From Phascolomyces articulosus (taxonomy: Eukaryota > Mucoromycota > Mucoromycetes > Mucorales > Lichtheimiaceae): 64,000 bases of DNA. How positions within the stretch are numbered: the first letter of the stretch is position 1; every line of letters begins with the position of its first letter. A program made the position numbers and the translations under genes. The stretch is from assembly GCA_025677815.1 (NCBI GenBank), contig JAIXMP010000003.1, positions 1,426,001 through 1,490,000 of the forward strand. Reading direction: 5' to 3'. Positions 1 through 11,709 of the stretch are shown piece after piece. The notes beneath the pieces are model-generated. The model was given only the letters and a program-made list of their open reading frames with translations. It was not told where the DNA came from and ran no database searches.

Positions 1-30
1 TTTTCTATTACGATAGATAGATTATAATTG

Positions 31-739
31 TTAATTACCATCATCAACTTTGATTTGAAACACTGCAGCCGATCCAGGAATAATAGCCAATTCACCAATC
101 AACGTATCAAATGTAGTAAGTAATTCTTGGCCTAACCATGCTGTAATTTTTCATAATAATCAGGTCATTGGATTTGATCACACGACAGGTCAAAAATATA
201 TGCAAAACATATACACACACACTTTTTTTTTTGTGTGTGTGTTTTCTCTCATTTTTTTAAGGTTAGTTCCAGTTTCTCTCTCTTTTTTACCTGCACGTAG
301 CATCCAACGGCACTTTGTACAATACTATCAATACGAAAAAAGAAGTTAAGTTTCTCAACACATAACCAATTATAATATATTCCTCCCCCAAAACAACTCT
401 TTCATTACCCAGAAGAAGAAACAATTATCCAATTTTTTTACGCCATTTTTATTTCCTTTTGCTTCCATGAGAGGAAGAGAGGGGGAGGGTGTAATAATAG
501 ACAAATCACACACATATACATGTATAACTTTTTTTTTCTTTTGTTCCAAATCACCATAGATAACAAATGACATTTGACATTGTAATGGGGGATTTGTCAT
601 GTTCAATATACACCCAAACTCTCTCTCTCTCTTCCCCTTCCCCTTTCCATAACCCCTCAAAACAAAGACTTTTTGTAAATAATACTATTTTTACCTCAAT
701 AGAGACGCGTGGACTTTTGACATCAATGACGGTTGTCAT
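31..739 (-). CDS. Rdx-family (selenoprotein W-like) redox protein, partial at left edge
   Basis: Not visible as one long ORF. Exon 1 is 739-695 (MTTVIDVKSPRVSIE), exon 2 is a 34-nt microexon 324-291 (YCTKCRWMLRA), and exon 3 begins at 140 (AWLGQELLTTFDTLIGE...). Joined, they give the N-terminal Rdx/SelW arrangement: a beta strand, a C-x-x-C redox loop with Cys where animal SelW has selenocysteine, then a W-x-x-QELL helix and an E-x-x-x-x-PG strand. Exon 3 either stops at 31-33 (62 aa, short for the family) or, more likely, uses a GTAATT donor at 38-37 so that the C-terminus lies beyond the window. Family members are thioredoxin-like and of poorly defined substrate. Junction phases (0 and 1) fit. 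The function is taken from the family only. Confidence 0.72.
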
Positions 740-3700
740 TAGGATAAACTTTTTGTGTTGCAGGAAAAAAAAAGTATTGGAGAAAATTAAAAGCTTTCTG
801 ATAAGGCAAAATGGTCGTTTTGTGACCGGAACTCCAAAAATTACTTTATTGTATAACTTTGTAGATCATCTCTTTTGTTGTTGTTGTTGCTGTTGTGACA
901 CTTTGAAATCAAATCAAGTACTTTACGCAGCAACATAGGTTGAAATAAAAATGATGGGAACTCTAAAATTATAACTATACCTATGGGGTTTCTGTTTTTC
1001 TTTTTTCCCATTGCTATTTTTTTTTAAAAGCAAAGATAAAAAGTGTATAATAGTAATATACCTTTCATAAAAAGATCAAGATGATATTTATATATTTAGT
1101 TACCAACAACGAGGGAAGATAGATGTTATCATTCTTCAATATATGTGAAATGAAAAATATATATTTACGATGCATTAATACTATCACACACTAATAAACT
1201 TTTGTGTAAGGTACTCTATCCTCTCTCCTTCACCTCCCTTTAAATTGACCTTTAGTGTTTTTATAAAAATCCACATAAAAAGAACTAACAAGCGGTCCAT
1301 CTTATGTATAATTTTATGTTATATAACTTGTTATTATTGAAAAGTGCTTAATATTGTTGCATTAGCAATAAATTGATGAGTCTTTTTTTTTAATAAAGAA
1401 TTGCTGATAAGAGAATTTTTTTAATACAAAATGATGATGGGAGAAAAGTATATATGTGTACTAGGTTTTTTTCATCTTCCTACCTACTCCAACAGAATTT
1501 CTTTCTGCTTCTGTGTGTTTATAAATGTTAAATAAAATTAATATGAGTATGGTTTAAGTTGATATTCTAATAATGATATGCAAATAAAAAAAATAAAAAA
1601 AATAAAAACAAAAGTTAGGGCTGTTATCAATCATGGATGATTGGTGGCAAAAATAAAAGAGTATGTAAAAGTATATTTTGCCGACATCTCGGTTAAAGAA
1701 ACCAACCAGGTAGAAAACATTTGCTCAAAAAGGAACTATTAAGCTTCAAAATGGACGCGTGATCCAAGTATACAATAGTCTATTATCTGATGAGAGTTTA
1801 TATATTATAGATGCGTGTAAATGTTGTTGTTCCTAAGGAGAAAGAGGAATATATGCTTATAAGAAATAATAATCGTCAATAGATTAGTATTTACATATTA
1901 ATAATTGATTCAGATACCTGAAAAAACAACTGTACTGTTGATCATTCATATAATTTTAAACTTCTCTATTTATTATTATTATGGTTCCGCCTGTCATCAT
2001 CAGATCTAATGAAAACTGCTCTATGTTTTTAGTTGTATACAAAATGAGTCCTGCATTATAATGTTTCCCTCCTTTTCCTTTGCTCCCAAGAAATCTTTGT
2101 TCTTATGTTACTAGAAGCAGTTTAAACTGTTATTTTAAATGATGTAAGATGTGTCAAATCATGATGAATATACTATATTACAACAATAATATATACTCTC
2201 CGTGATTTTTCTATTGTCTTTTGTTTTTAATAATTGCACATGTTCAACATGGTTTTAGATGGACAATAGTGTCTTGTGTATTCATGCAGCATACCATAGA
2301 AAACACAGAATACGCCAATATAAAAATGGAGTCTATGACGGCATACATGAATAAAATGAGTTAATGGAAATATTTTTGTTACGGGAATACAATATGATTT
2401 TGTATGTTTTATAGAGAACAACACTTGTCCAACGTTATATCCGATCTCTCTCTCTCTGTCTCTCTCTCTCTCAGGATCTCGTGAGTTTGTTAATCTTCTG
2501 GCGGGGTCCTTTTTTTTTTTTTTTTTTTTTTGCTTGTCAAACATACTTTTTTGTAAAACTCTTACACATATGATCATCATCACATCAAATCCTATCAAGC
2601 ATCATTATACATGGAAGTATTGTTATCATTATGTATTATGCTTATGATGAATATGCATGTACGTAACCATCATTACAACAAATATCAACATGAACCAAAT
2701 AATAATGTAATCTCGTTTTTTTTATTTGTGTTAAAAAATAGGGCATACTTCATCTCATGTTGAATAGCACAATTCCTTAAATATTTAAAGTTACCGGTGT
2801 TTGTTGTTTAAATGTAGTAGACAGCGGACTTCTTTATCAATGTTCAGGTTAGTTGAACACAGGATCTCTAAATATGTTCTAGGAAATACGGAAATAAAAA
2901 AAAAAGCCAAATAATAACCCAAGCACATGATCCGCGTATATATATATATATAACTGATGTACACAACAACAACATCAACAATAATAATAAATCATGATGG
3001 ATTGGGGCCCGGGTAATATATTTTATCAAATCACATTGTCTAGTAACTAATATTATTAAAGAATGTACAATACCTTTTGGAAGAATAAGACCTAGACTTT
3101 TAAATTTGAATATATAAATACAATATGATAACTCATTAAAACATAGGGTACTAGATAATATATATACTGTACATTATTCATATAAATGCACTACATTGAA
3201 TTTCTTTTTTTTTTCATTATAAATACTATCTATATTTTTTTTTTTTGAAACAAAGTGTTATGCCTTTAAATATTTATGGCGTATTTTTGTTTGAGTAACA
3301 GTGTATGAGAATATTAATCCCAAGTTGACAGGAGAAAAACAAGGCTGAAAGGGAAAATATAATTACCATTCATGTTATATCATGTTGATCTTTCTCACAC
3401 CAACAACTTGATTTTTTTTTTTTTGATTGGCAGATTTCATTATTACCGTACCACGAACAAAAGAGAAACAGGCTATTTGTATTGCACAGACAAATATGAC
3501 GATGTCTAATTTTTTTTTTATCCCAGTGTATTATTCAACATTCTCCCACAAAGATCTTAGTTGATGTTCTACTACTAGTCATTATATTATTGCTATCACA
3601 AGGATTTCCCTTAACGTCCTTTCAGGAAAATTAAGTTTGCCTGGACCGAGGAATACTCAAACAAAATGGGAAATAACGAACATTATAGATAAACAATACT

Positions 3701-4128
3701 ATAGCTTACTCCTTCACCAATCTGTGCTAGTTTTTAGAATTGTCGTTTGCAGTGGGTTACGATACTGTATGCATAATGAAACGGACCATTGTTATCTTGG
3801 TCCAAAGTGGCAAGGCCAAAGTATGATCATCCTTAAATGTTTAGTATTTACTGGCAAATGTAAATCTTGATATATAATTTGGAGGAAATAATTCCTTGTT
3901 GGATGGCTTCAAATTATATATAAGAATATATGGATAATTAAACAACATTTATATGATGTATGGCTATATGCTAATTGATACAAATACTTGATATATACAT
4001 ATAGCCATTTTTTAAACAGCATATGCTTATATACATCAACGTTCTATTACATCATTTTAAAAATGGAATGTGGAGTCTCTTAATTGATTAATAATCAATA
4101 ATAATATAAATATATTTACAAATTTTTA
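740..4128. other. AT-rich intergenic region without a supported gene
   Basis: Roughly 3.4 kb between the 5' end of the Rdx gene and the 3' end of the ArgRS gene. It holds homopolymer T runs, a (TC)n tract near 2441-2474, a run of about 22 T at 2510-2531 and a short TA repeat near 2936-2952. A 77-codon ORF at 3637-3870 has no family-like features. No tRNA, rRNA or conserved exon was recognised. Confidence 0.6.
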
Positions 4129-6394
4129 TTACATTCTCTCTATTGGCTTAAGACCAAGTAACGATAAACCATTACTTAAAGTAGTTTTTGCAGCCCAAAA
4201 TAACATCATTCTAGAGGCTGCTAACTCAGGATTCATGTTTTTGACGCGTAATCTATTATTGGCCACACTGATAGCGTGGGATAATTTAAATAGATAGTTG
4301 ACAATAGTACAAGGTTCAAGTGTTTTGAACGATGATTCTACAAGTTCTGGGAACAGAGAGATTTGTTGAACTAAATCAAATGCCTCTTGTTCTTTTAATA
4401 ATGCATAATCACAATCTGCTCTTAATGGGGTATTCGCCTTACGTTCGATCCTATCACATATTATATTAGTTTATGCACTTGCCATAAATAAACATATAAC
4501 ATTCGTTCATATATATAAAAAAAGGGCCATCCATTCCAGAATTTAAGAGAGTAAGAAAAGGAAGTGGGGGAATTATTTTTATCTGAGAATCAATAAGAAA
4601 TAAACTCACCCACACATTCTTGCATGAGCGTATTGAAGAAAAACGCCTGTATCACCGCGTGCATCTGTCATTCGGTCCCATGAAAATGTATAATTCTTGC
4701 CTCGTTTGGCTTTCATATCCTGGATCAAAATAGCTGAAACGCCCAATTGATCTGCGATTGTATCGATTAATGCCATGCTTTGTTGTTGAAGATCCTCATC
4801 ATAACGTGCCTTGTCCTGCTGCATGTAATCCAAAATTTTTCCTTTGCTAATGTCCAGAATATCTTGAAGAAAGACAGCTGTGCCTTGACGTGTCGACATG
4901 CCGTTGATTCGACCAAAACTGGCATGCTGCAATCGTTCCGATAGTTCTGAACCAAATAATAATTCGGCCGTTTTGAACAATTGTTTGAAATGGCCTTCTT
5001 GTTCTTCCCCAACCACATAAATCATCTTTTCAAATTTATATTCCTGCATACGCATTAAAAGAGTGGCTAAATCGCGGGTTAGGTATAAACTGGTACCATC
5101 AGCACGTTCTACAATAGCCTTGTCCAATTGATAGGCTTCAAGATCAACAACCGATGCACCATCTTCTGTTTTGGTTAACAGCCCTTGTTCTTCTAATCGA
5201 GCATGGATTTTTGGAATAAATTCTTCGACTTGGGATTCTCCCGAATATACTTCAAACAAAACATCCAGCCGTTCATAGATGGATGCATATGATTCGATAC
5301 TTAATTCTCGAAAGAGTCTCCATTGTTTTAAAGCATCCTCATCGCCTTTTTTTTGTTATATTTCATGCATACAAATATATATAAGTAATTGGTTCGTCAT
5401 TTCAATTCTTTTAGTTTATTCTTGATGGATCATACTAATATCTTTATCCCCCCCCTTTTTTTACATGTCTTCATACACACATACCTTGTTCCATCCGTTT
5501 GAAATATGTATTTGCTAATTGATCGATTTCTGGATCCTTCTTAGCATCTTGGTTAATCTTTACATAAACATCATATAAATGATGGATAGGATCTTTTTCT
5601 AGTTTTTCTCGATCTCCATAACGTTCATATCCAATTGCAAGTAAACCTGATAGTAGTAATTAAAAGAGTAAGTACTATGTATTCCATCAATCCAATCCAA
5701 TCCAATCCAATCCATTCTAATTCATTTCAAAATGAATGTAAACACAAAAAGGGGGAAATGACTTACCATATTGCTTTCCCCAATCACCCAAGTAATTAAT
5801 ACCAATAACATGATAGCCCATGACTTGATGTATCCGTTTTATAAAGTTACCATGGATTGTACTTCGGAGATGCCCGGCATGAAATGGTTTTGCAATATTG
5901 GGTGAACTATAATCAATGACAACAGTTGATTTTTTTGTATTTGAAGGAATTGTCGTATCATGAGGAGCCCATCCATATCGCTCCTTTTCTTCATGTACTT
6001 GTTGTAATACTTGTTTAATAAATTCGGTTGGTGCTACTTTAAAGGTGATATTTGGACCATTTGCTATAGCACTTGCAATATATGTATTTGGTATGAACTA
6101 TATACATATTTCTATAATGTTAAATGATATTTTATCTCTTATTGACAGTGATAATAATAACAATTATACCTTTTGGGCAATCTCTTCAGACCAAGCAATG
6201 GGATTCTGTTGTTGTTCTGTCAAAACATTACTGTCGCGTAGTGACCCCTTGATCTGTGCAAGTGAAATAGCATAATGACCTTCTTGGTTTTTCTTCGGTA
6301 CTCGAATAAAATCAATAAGTTCTGATTCACCACATGGTGTTAATCGTGAAAGTTGTTTAACAATCGATCGTTTGAATCGTAATGCTGCACTCAT
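4129..6394 (-). CDS. Arginyl-tRNA synthetase
   Basis: Class I aminoacyl-tRNA synthetase that charges tRNA-Arg with arginine. Five exons: 6394-6170, 6097-5767, 5646-5485, 5345-4610 and 4450-4129, giving 591 aa with every phase closing. Exon 2 carries the HIGH signature as FHAGHLRST inside [18 protein letters not shown] context. Exon 4 has [11 protein letters not shown], the KMSKS-equivalent loop of fungal and organellar ArgRS. The last exon is the DALR anticodon-binding helical domain, ending in [13 protein letters not shown], typical of the family. Length is close to yeast ArgRS (about 600 aa). The N-terminus ([18 protein letters not shown]) is basic and could act as a weak mitochondrial presequence. 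It diverges from the sirtuin gene 1.1 kb away. Confidence 0.95.
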
Positions 6395-7534
6395 ATTTGA
6401 ATATGTTTACAAAGCTGTGTTCTCGCGGAGCAAAAATAATTAAAAAAAAACATTTCCTCCTGCTTTTGTGGCCTGTTGTGTTACGACCACAATAAGTTGA
6501 TTTGTTTTTCTCTTATGTCCTGGATGAGCAACCCATAGTAAAATTGAAGGTATATCATTCTCTTCTTTTTCAAATAACTATATAAATTTAGTAGACTTGA
6601 AATATCTTCATCAATAGTATGTATATGTTTATTTATACTTATTATTTCCCTATAGTAATAAAAATTTATTTGTCTGTTTTATGTTGACATAGCAACCAGA
6701 GGTATGTTTTCTTTGTTGTTATGGTATTTGTTGTAAATGAATAACTAAATAACAAAGAAATCGATTTATTACATATCATATCAACAAAAGTTAATACCAG
6801 GAACCAAAGAAAAGCATATTATTATCATGTGTTCCTTCTTATTCTGAAACTGAACAACATCTGTTTATTATATAAATTTCCATTTTATCCCTACATTTTT
6901 AATTAAGAATGTTTAGTATTAAGTCTTTGATAACTGCAATAATAATCATCGATTTATATAAAAAAGAAAATATAAAAGATAAATAAAAGGGTCTAAACTA
7001 GTAAAAAAAAAAACAATCGGATTGTTCCGCAGTGGAACAAGATGATGTAATCAGTGTGGTACAGATGCGTTACATGTAATAATTATATAAGGTCGATCCA
7101 TTGATGCAGGTTTGATGCAGTTACCTTAAAAACCTTAGATACAGTTTTTTTTTTACACTTTATACCTTTGATAATTATATTTAACTTTTCTTTTTCTTCT
7201 AATCCTAATATTTATAAGCAATTCGATCATCCTTTTGTAATTAGAATCAAAGAACAATCTCAATGAAAGAGGAAAATGATTCAAAATTATGCACCAAATT
7301 CAAACGAAATTTGGGGTAAACAGTCACATGCCTGAATTTTTTAAGCAGATTTTTGGTTCTGTGTGTGCATATCTTTTTTTTTTTTTTCCTTTCCTATCAC
7401 CTTTTTTTATTTCTTCTTGTTAGCGCGTTTTTACCCTTTCTTTTTCACATACACACTTTTTTAATCCTCCTTATTTTTTCTAAACTTTTTATTTTATTTT
7501 TTTTTCGTTCTGTGAAAAAATAACATAATTCCAA
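6395..7534. other. Divergent intergenic region between ArgRS and sirtuin genes
   Basis: About 1.1 kb of AT-rich DNA that must hold both promoters. It contains a perfect 7-bp inverted repeat (TTGTTCC, 5-nt spacer, GGAACAA) at 7022-7040 and pyrimidine-rich stretches just before the sirtuin ATG. No other gene is seen. Confidence 0.6.
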
Positions 7535-8858
7535 ATGGTGGTAAAAATTGCTATTTCCGATCCAGAAGAAATTATTGACCTACGCATTACAGAAGTTGCT
7601 GCTTTTCTCAATAAGAGCCGTAGAGCTCTTGCTGTAACAGGTGCTGGAATCTCTTGCAGTGGAGGTATTCCCGTAAGTTATAATTGTTATATATACTCTT
7701 TTCTTTTGCAAAGAAATAAAAATAAATACATCATCCATAATCAATGAAAGTAGTTATACTAATTCTTTTTAATTTTTAATTAATAAAAAAAACATTATTC
7801 TGAATTAAAATTTGGATGGTTTCATTTCGATATTATCAATAATAATAAAAAATGAATAGGATTTTCGTTCATCTGATGGACTATATAATCTTGTAAAAGC
7901 AAGACATCCTGGAACAGTACTTAAAGGAGCGGAATTATTCGACGCGACACTTTTCAAGGATCCCAATCGTACCAAATGCTTTTATACATTTATGGCCGAA
8001 TTGAAAACCTTAGTTAGTACAGCTAAACCTACAGCAACTCATAAATTCTTACGAGATTTACAAGAGAGCGGGCGATTATTACGACTTTACACACAAAATA
8101 TTGACGATCTAGAAGCTGAATTAAACCTCCCTGTTGTACAACTCCACGGCACAATGGCTACAGTCAAATGTACACTTTGCTCTTCCTCTTATCCATTTAC
8201 AACCGAATACGTTGATGCATTCCGACAAGGTGATCCACCTATTTGTCCTAAATGTGAAGCCATTGGAGAAGAACGTTCATTGCTGGGCAAGCGTCAATTG
8301 GCTGTCGGCACACTTCGACCCGATATTGTTCTTTACAATGAAGAACATCCCAATGGCGATAAAATTGGTTTACAACAATGCAGTGATATTAAACGTCGAC
8401 CTGATTTATTGATTGTTCTTGGTACATCTTTGAAGATCCCTGCTCTTAAAAAGTTTGTTAAATTGGCAGCTCGAACAGTTCATGAAAACAAGAACGGAAT
8501 TACTATCCTTGTCAACAAGACAGCACCTACCAAGGAATGGGAAAATGTATTTGATTATCAAATCATTGGAGATGTAGACGTTTGGGTTGGTATGACAGAA
8601 ACAAAATTGCAAGATAAATCTTCGCTATCACAAGCATGGACTCGGATCTTACGACGAAAAGCAGAATTACAAAAACAGCAATTACAACGAGCAGCAGAAG
8701 AGGAGGATGAAAAAGAAAATCAAACATCATTGAAATTGAAAAAGGTAGCACAGGCAGCAGCAGCAACCAAGCGAAAAACAAGTGGACAGACTACCTTGGA
8801 TACATATAGAGTCTCAAAAAGAGCTCTGGGCGCAACAACAAGAGGATCAGAGAAATGA
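7535..8858 (+). CDS. NAD-dependent protein deacetylase, Hst3/Hst4-like sirtuin
   Basis: Two exons, 7535-7672 and 7860-8858, giving 378 aa. The Rossmann NAD site reads GAGIS (36-40) followed across the junction by GIPDFRSSDGLY. TQNID is at 124-128, the catalytic His at 142 in QLHG, and the zinc site is C150-x2-C153 with C175-x2-C178. The LRPDIVLYNEEHP segment and the long helical insertion match the Hst3/Hst4 class, which in yeast removes H3K56 acetylation after replication; that substrate is inferred from the family. After residue 285 comes a charged, Lys/Gln-rich tail ending in QTTLDTYR (356-363), which resembles a PCNA-interacting PIP box. Exact paralogue (HST3 or HST4) cannot be decided from sequence alone. 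Confidence 0.9.
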
Positions 8859-10346
8859 ATCGAAATAAACCTATTACCCGTTTCTTTGTTTTTTCTTTTA
8901 TCTCTTCCTTGCATTTTATTATTCTTTATATATAGTTACGATGATTATATCAAATTATAAAAAAAAACAAAGATCACCAAGTCCCTTACATACTCAATAC
9001 GAACTTCTTTTCCCTGAAAACAAAAAATCATCTCACACGCAACACACACACGCACCTATTCGCACATTTTTACACAGCACATACTCACACATATACACAC
9101 ACCTTCTCTTTTTCTTTCTTTCCTTTTTTTTTTTTATTTTAGTATATATCTTTTTTTCTTTTTTTCTATTCATTGTTCGCTTTTGATGATCAGCTTTAAA
9201 TTTACTAGATATTTTTTATATTGTGTATATCATCCTTCAAATACCTTTATATTTTTATATTTTGCTGGAATTATTTGCTTCAAGCTTTTATAATATCAAA
9301 CCTATACACCAAAAAAAAAATATGTTGTAGATAAATAATAATAAGGGCAACCACACCTATAAGTAGTTATATTATGAAAGAGTATATTCTTTGTCATGAA
9401 ATCATATCTGGTAAATGATTGGACATGATTTTCATTTACGTAATTGATATGAAACTTTTACTATACTTACTTACGTATATAATATTCAATTTTTTTTGAT
9501 TTGTTCACTTTACTATAATCTACTTGATATACGGTTTTATTTACTGTGCTTTATTATATGGTATAGATGTCTATGATACAAATCTATACAGTAAAAGCTG
9601 GGTAACAACTTTACGTATACTATATAGAAACAAAACCTGTTGTTCTGGTTATTCTAGACGATCAAAATGTCAATAGCGTAATATAACGTAAATGAAAGAG
9701 CGATTTGATGATAACTTTTTATAATTTCTATATAAAGAATTTTGAACGTTCATATTTTTTTGTACATAATACTGATTAAAGTTCTATCCAGCACAGTAAT
9801 CATAGATTACTATATACATCTTGGTAATATATTAGTATGATAAATACTTAATTGAGTAGATACAACGCTATAAAAAACTGTTGTGAATGATAATCTGCTC
9901 ATCATCTAATACATCCTTGTTTATCATTCGTAGGTATATTGTTATATCCATAATAAAAACTTTCCTCACAATGATGATATATATGCAGTGATTGAAAGGA
10001 TGCTGAATAATCATATCATAAAAATAAATTGAATAACTGTGCGTTATATACAAAATCCGATTAGTCATTTCATTCCATGATGTGAACGAGGGTTTATGGG
10101 ACCACCACTCCTGTTCAACAATAATCTGAATGGTAAAATCAACCTATTAAACAATATGTACAAGTAGCTTCTTTTTTATATGAAATTATGATAAACTGTG
10201 TAAACTGTGATACAAATTCATCAAGATCAACAAATGAAAAAAAAAATATTTTCGAATCGGAGCAAATGCTGACAAAAAAAAACAGCATATAAAATGTGGA
10301 GTGTGTGAGAGTATATCTTTAACCACAAAATAGAGTATAATCCATC
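8859..10346. other. AT-rich intergenic region
   Basis: Spacer of 1.5 kb between the sirtuin stop and the thioredoxin reductase start. It contains a CA/TC-rich stretch at about 9030-9180 whose 81-codon ORF is low complexity. No convincing gene is seen. The right end holds a probable TrxR promoter. Confidence 0.55.
10266..10294 (+). promoter_or_regulatory. Putative TrxR core promoter: TATA box with flanking inverted repeat
   Basis: TATAAAA lies at 10288-10294, 53 bp before the first ATG. It is abutted by a perfect inverted repeat, ATGCTG (10266-10271) and CAGCAT (10283-10288), separated by 11 nt. TGCTGAC resembles a Maf/AP-1-type half site, but any regulator is speculative. Confidence 0.4.
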
Positions 10347-11709
10347 ATGCTATTCTTGGCTCGTGCTGTACGCTCCACAAATTTATTCCGGCCTTTTCCA
10401 TACTCAAGTGCTCGTTCTGCATTCAGTACAAGTCGTTTTAACATGGCACCTCAACATCATAAAGTCGTCGTCATTGGATCTGGTCCAGCCGGTAATATAT
10501 CTATTTCTATCACCTTGTTTTTTTTAATATTTTTATTTATTTGTATTTGACATTTTTTTTAAATAACAGCCATACTTGTCATTTTAAACTAACCAACCAA
10601 CCATGTTATTATAGGCCATACTGCTGCTGTTTATCTTGGTCGTGCTCAATTAAAACCTATCATGTTTGAAGGAATGATGGCTAATGGATTTGCTCCTGGT
10701 GGTCAATTGACGACCACAACCGACGTTGAAAATTACCCTGGTTTTCCTGAAGGTGTTATGGGTGGTGAACTCATGGATAAAATGAGAGCTCAGTCTGAAC
10801 GATGTGGTACCGTGATTGAAACAGAAACGATTACCAAGTTGGATCTTCAACAACGTCCTTTCAAGTTATGGAGAGAAGGTTCCGAAAATGCTGCCGAACC
10901 TACCGATACAGGGGATGCCGTCATTATTGCTACGGGTGCTTCGGCCAAACGTATGGATTTACCAGGTGAATCTAAGTATTGGCAAAATGGTATTTCAGCA
11001 TGTGCTGTATGTGATGGTGCTGTTCCCATTTTCCGAAATAAACCTTTGGTTGTCGTAGGTGGTGGTGATTCTGCTGCTGAAGAATCCATTTATTTAACCA
11101 AATGTAAGTTTTTTTTTTACTTGTTTACCAATGTATTATGGATCAAGCTAATATATGTTTCATCCAATTACCCGGTAAATGTAAATTCTAATATTTATTT
11201 ATGTAATTTAAAAATGACGTTTTTTTAAAGATGGATCACACGTCCATGTATTGGTCCGTCGTGATCGTTTGCGAGCTTCCAAGGTTATGGCACAACGACT
11301 ATTGAAGCATCCCAAGGTGACGGTTCATTTCAACAAATCACCCACCGAAGCACTTGGAGATGGAAATCTGCTGACAGGCGTTGCTATTCGCGATACCGTT
11401 ACCGGAGAAACCGGCAAGATCGATGCTAGTGGTTTATTTTATGCCATTGGTCATGAGCCTGCTACACAACTTGTTAAGGGTCAAGTGGATCTCGATGAAA
11501 GTGGCTATATCAAGACCATTCCTGGATCAGCAGAGACAAATGTGCCAGGATTATTTGCAGCTGGTGATGTTCAAGATAAGCGTTATCGTCAAGCGATCAC
11601 AAGTGCTGGATCAGGTTGTATGGCAGCATTGGATGCTGAGCGATATCTTAGTGAATTAGAAGCAGAAGCAGATGAGCAGTCTTCCTCTTTACCCAATGCA
11701 AAACTGTAA
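10347..11709 (+). CDS. TRR1: Thioredoxin reductase (NADPH), low-molecular-weight type
   Basis: FAD-dependent enzyme passing electrons from NADPH to thioredoxin. Exons 10347-10491, 10615-11103 and 11231-11709 give 370 aa. Residues 44-49 are the FAD-binding GSGPAG. The redox pair is C178-A-V-C181 in [18 protein letters not shown] marks the NADPH domain, and [23 protein letters not shown] is the C-terminal FAD motif. The first 32 residues ([17 protein letters not shown]...) are Arg/Ser-rich without acidic residues, like a mitochondrial presequence. A second in-frame Met33 ([12 protein letters not shown]) sits where the cytosolic enzyme starts. One gene could therefore supply both compartments by alternative starts. 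Family assignment is certain; dual targeting is inference. Confidence 0.97.

Noticed and set aside
3637..3870. 77-codon plus-strand ORF
   Set aside because: No recognisable motif and no adjoining exons; length is within chance for this much sequence.
5690..5715. ATCCA tandem repeat as a telomere-like or CRISPR-type array
   Set aside because: About five short units inside an ArgRS intron, a simple microsatellite; CRISPR is not expected in a fungal nuclear genome.
6070..6164. Simple extension of ArgRS exon 1 or acceptors at 6068/6076
   Set aside because: Extension meets an immediate stop and those acceptors shift the frame; the acceptor at 6098-6099 gives [19 protein letters not shown] in phase, matching the family.
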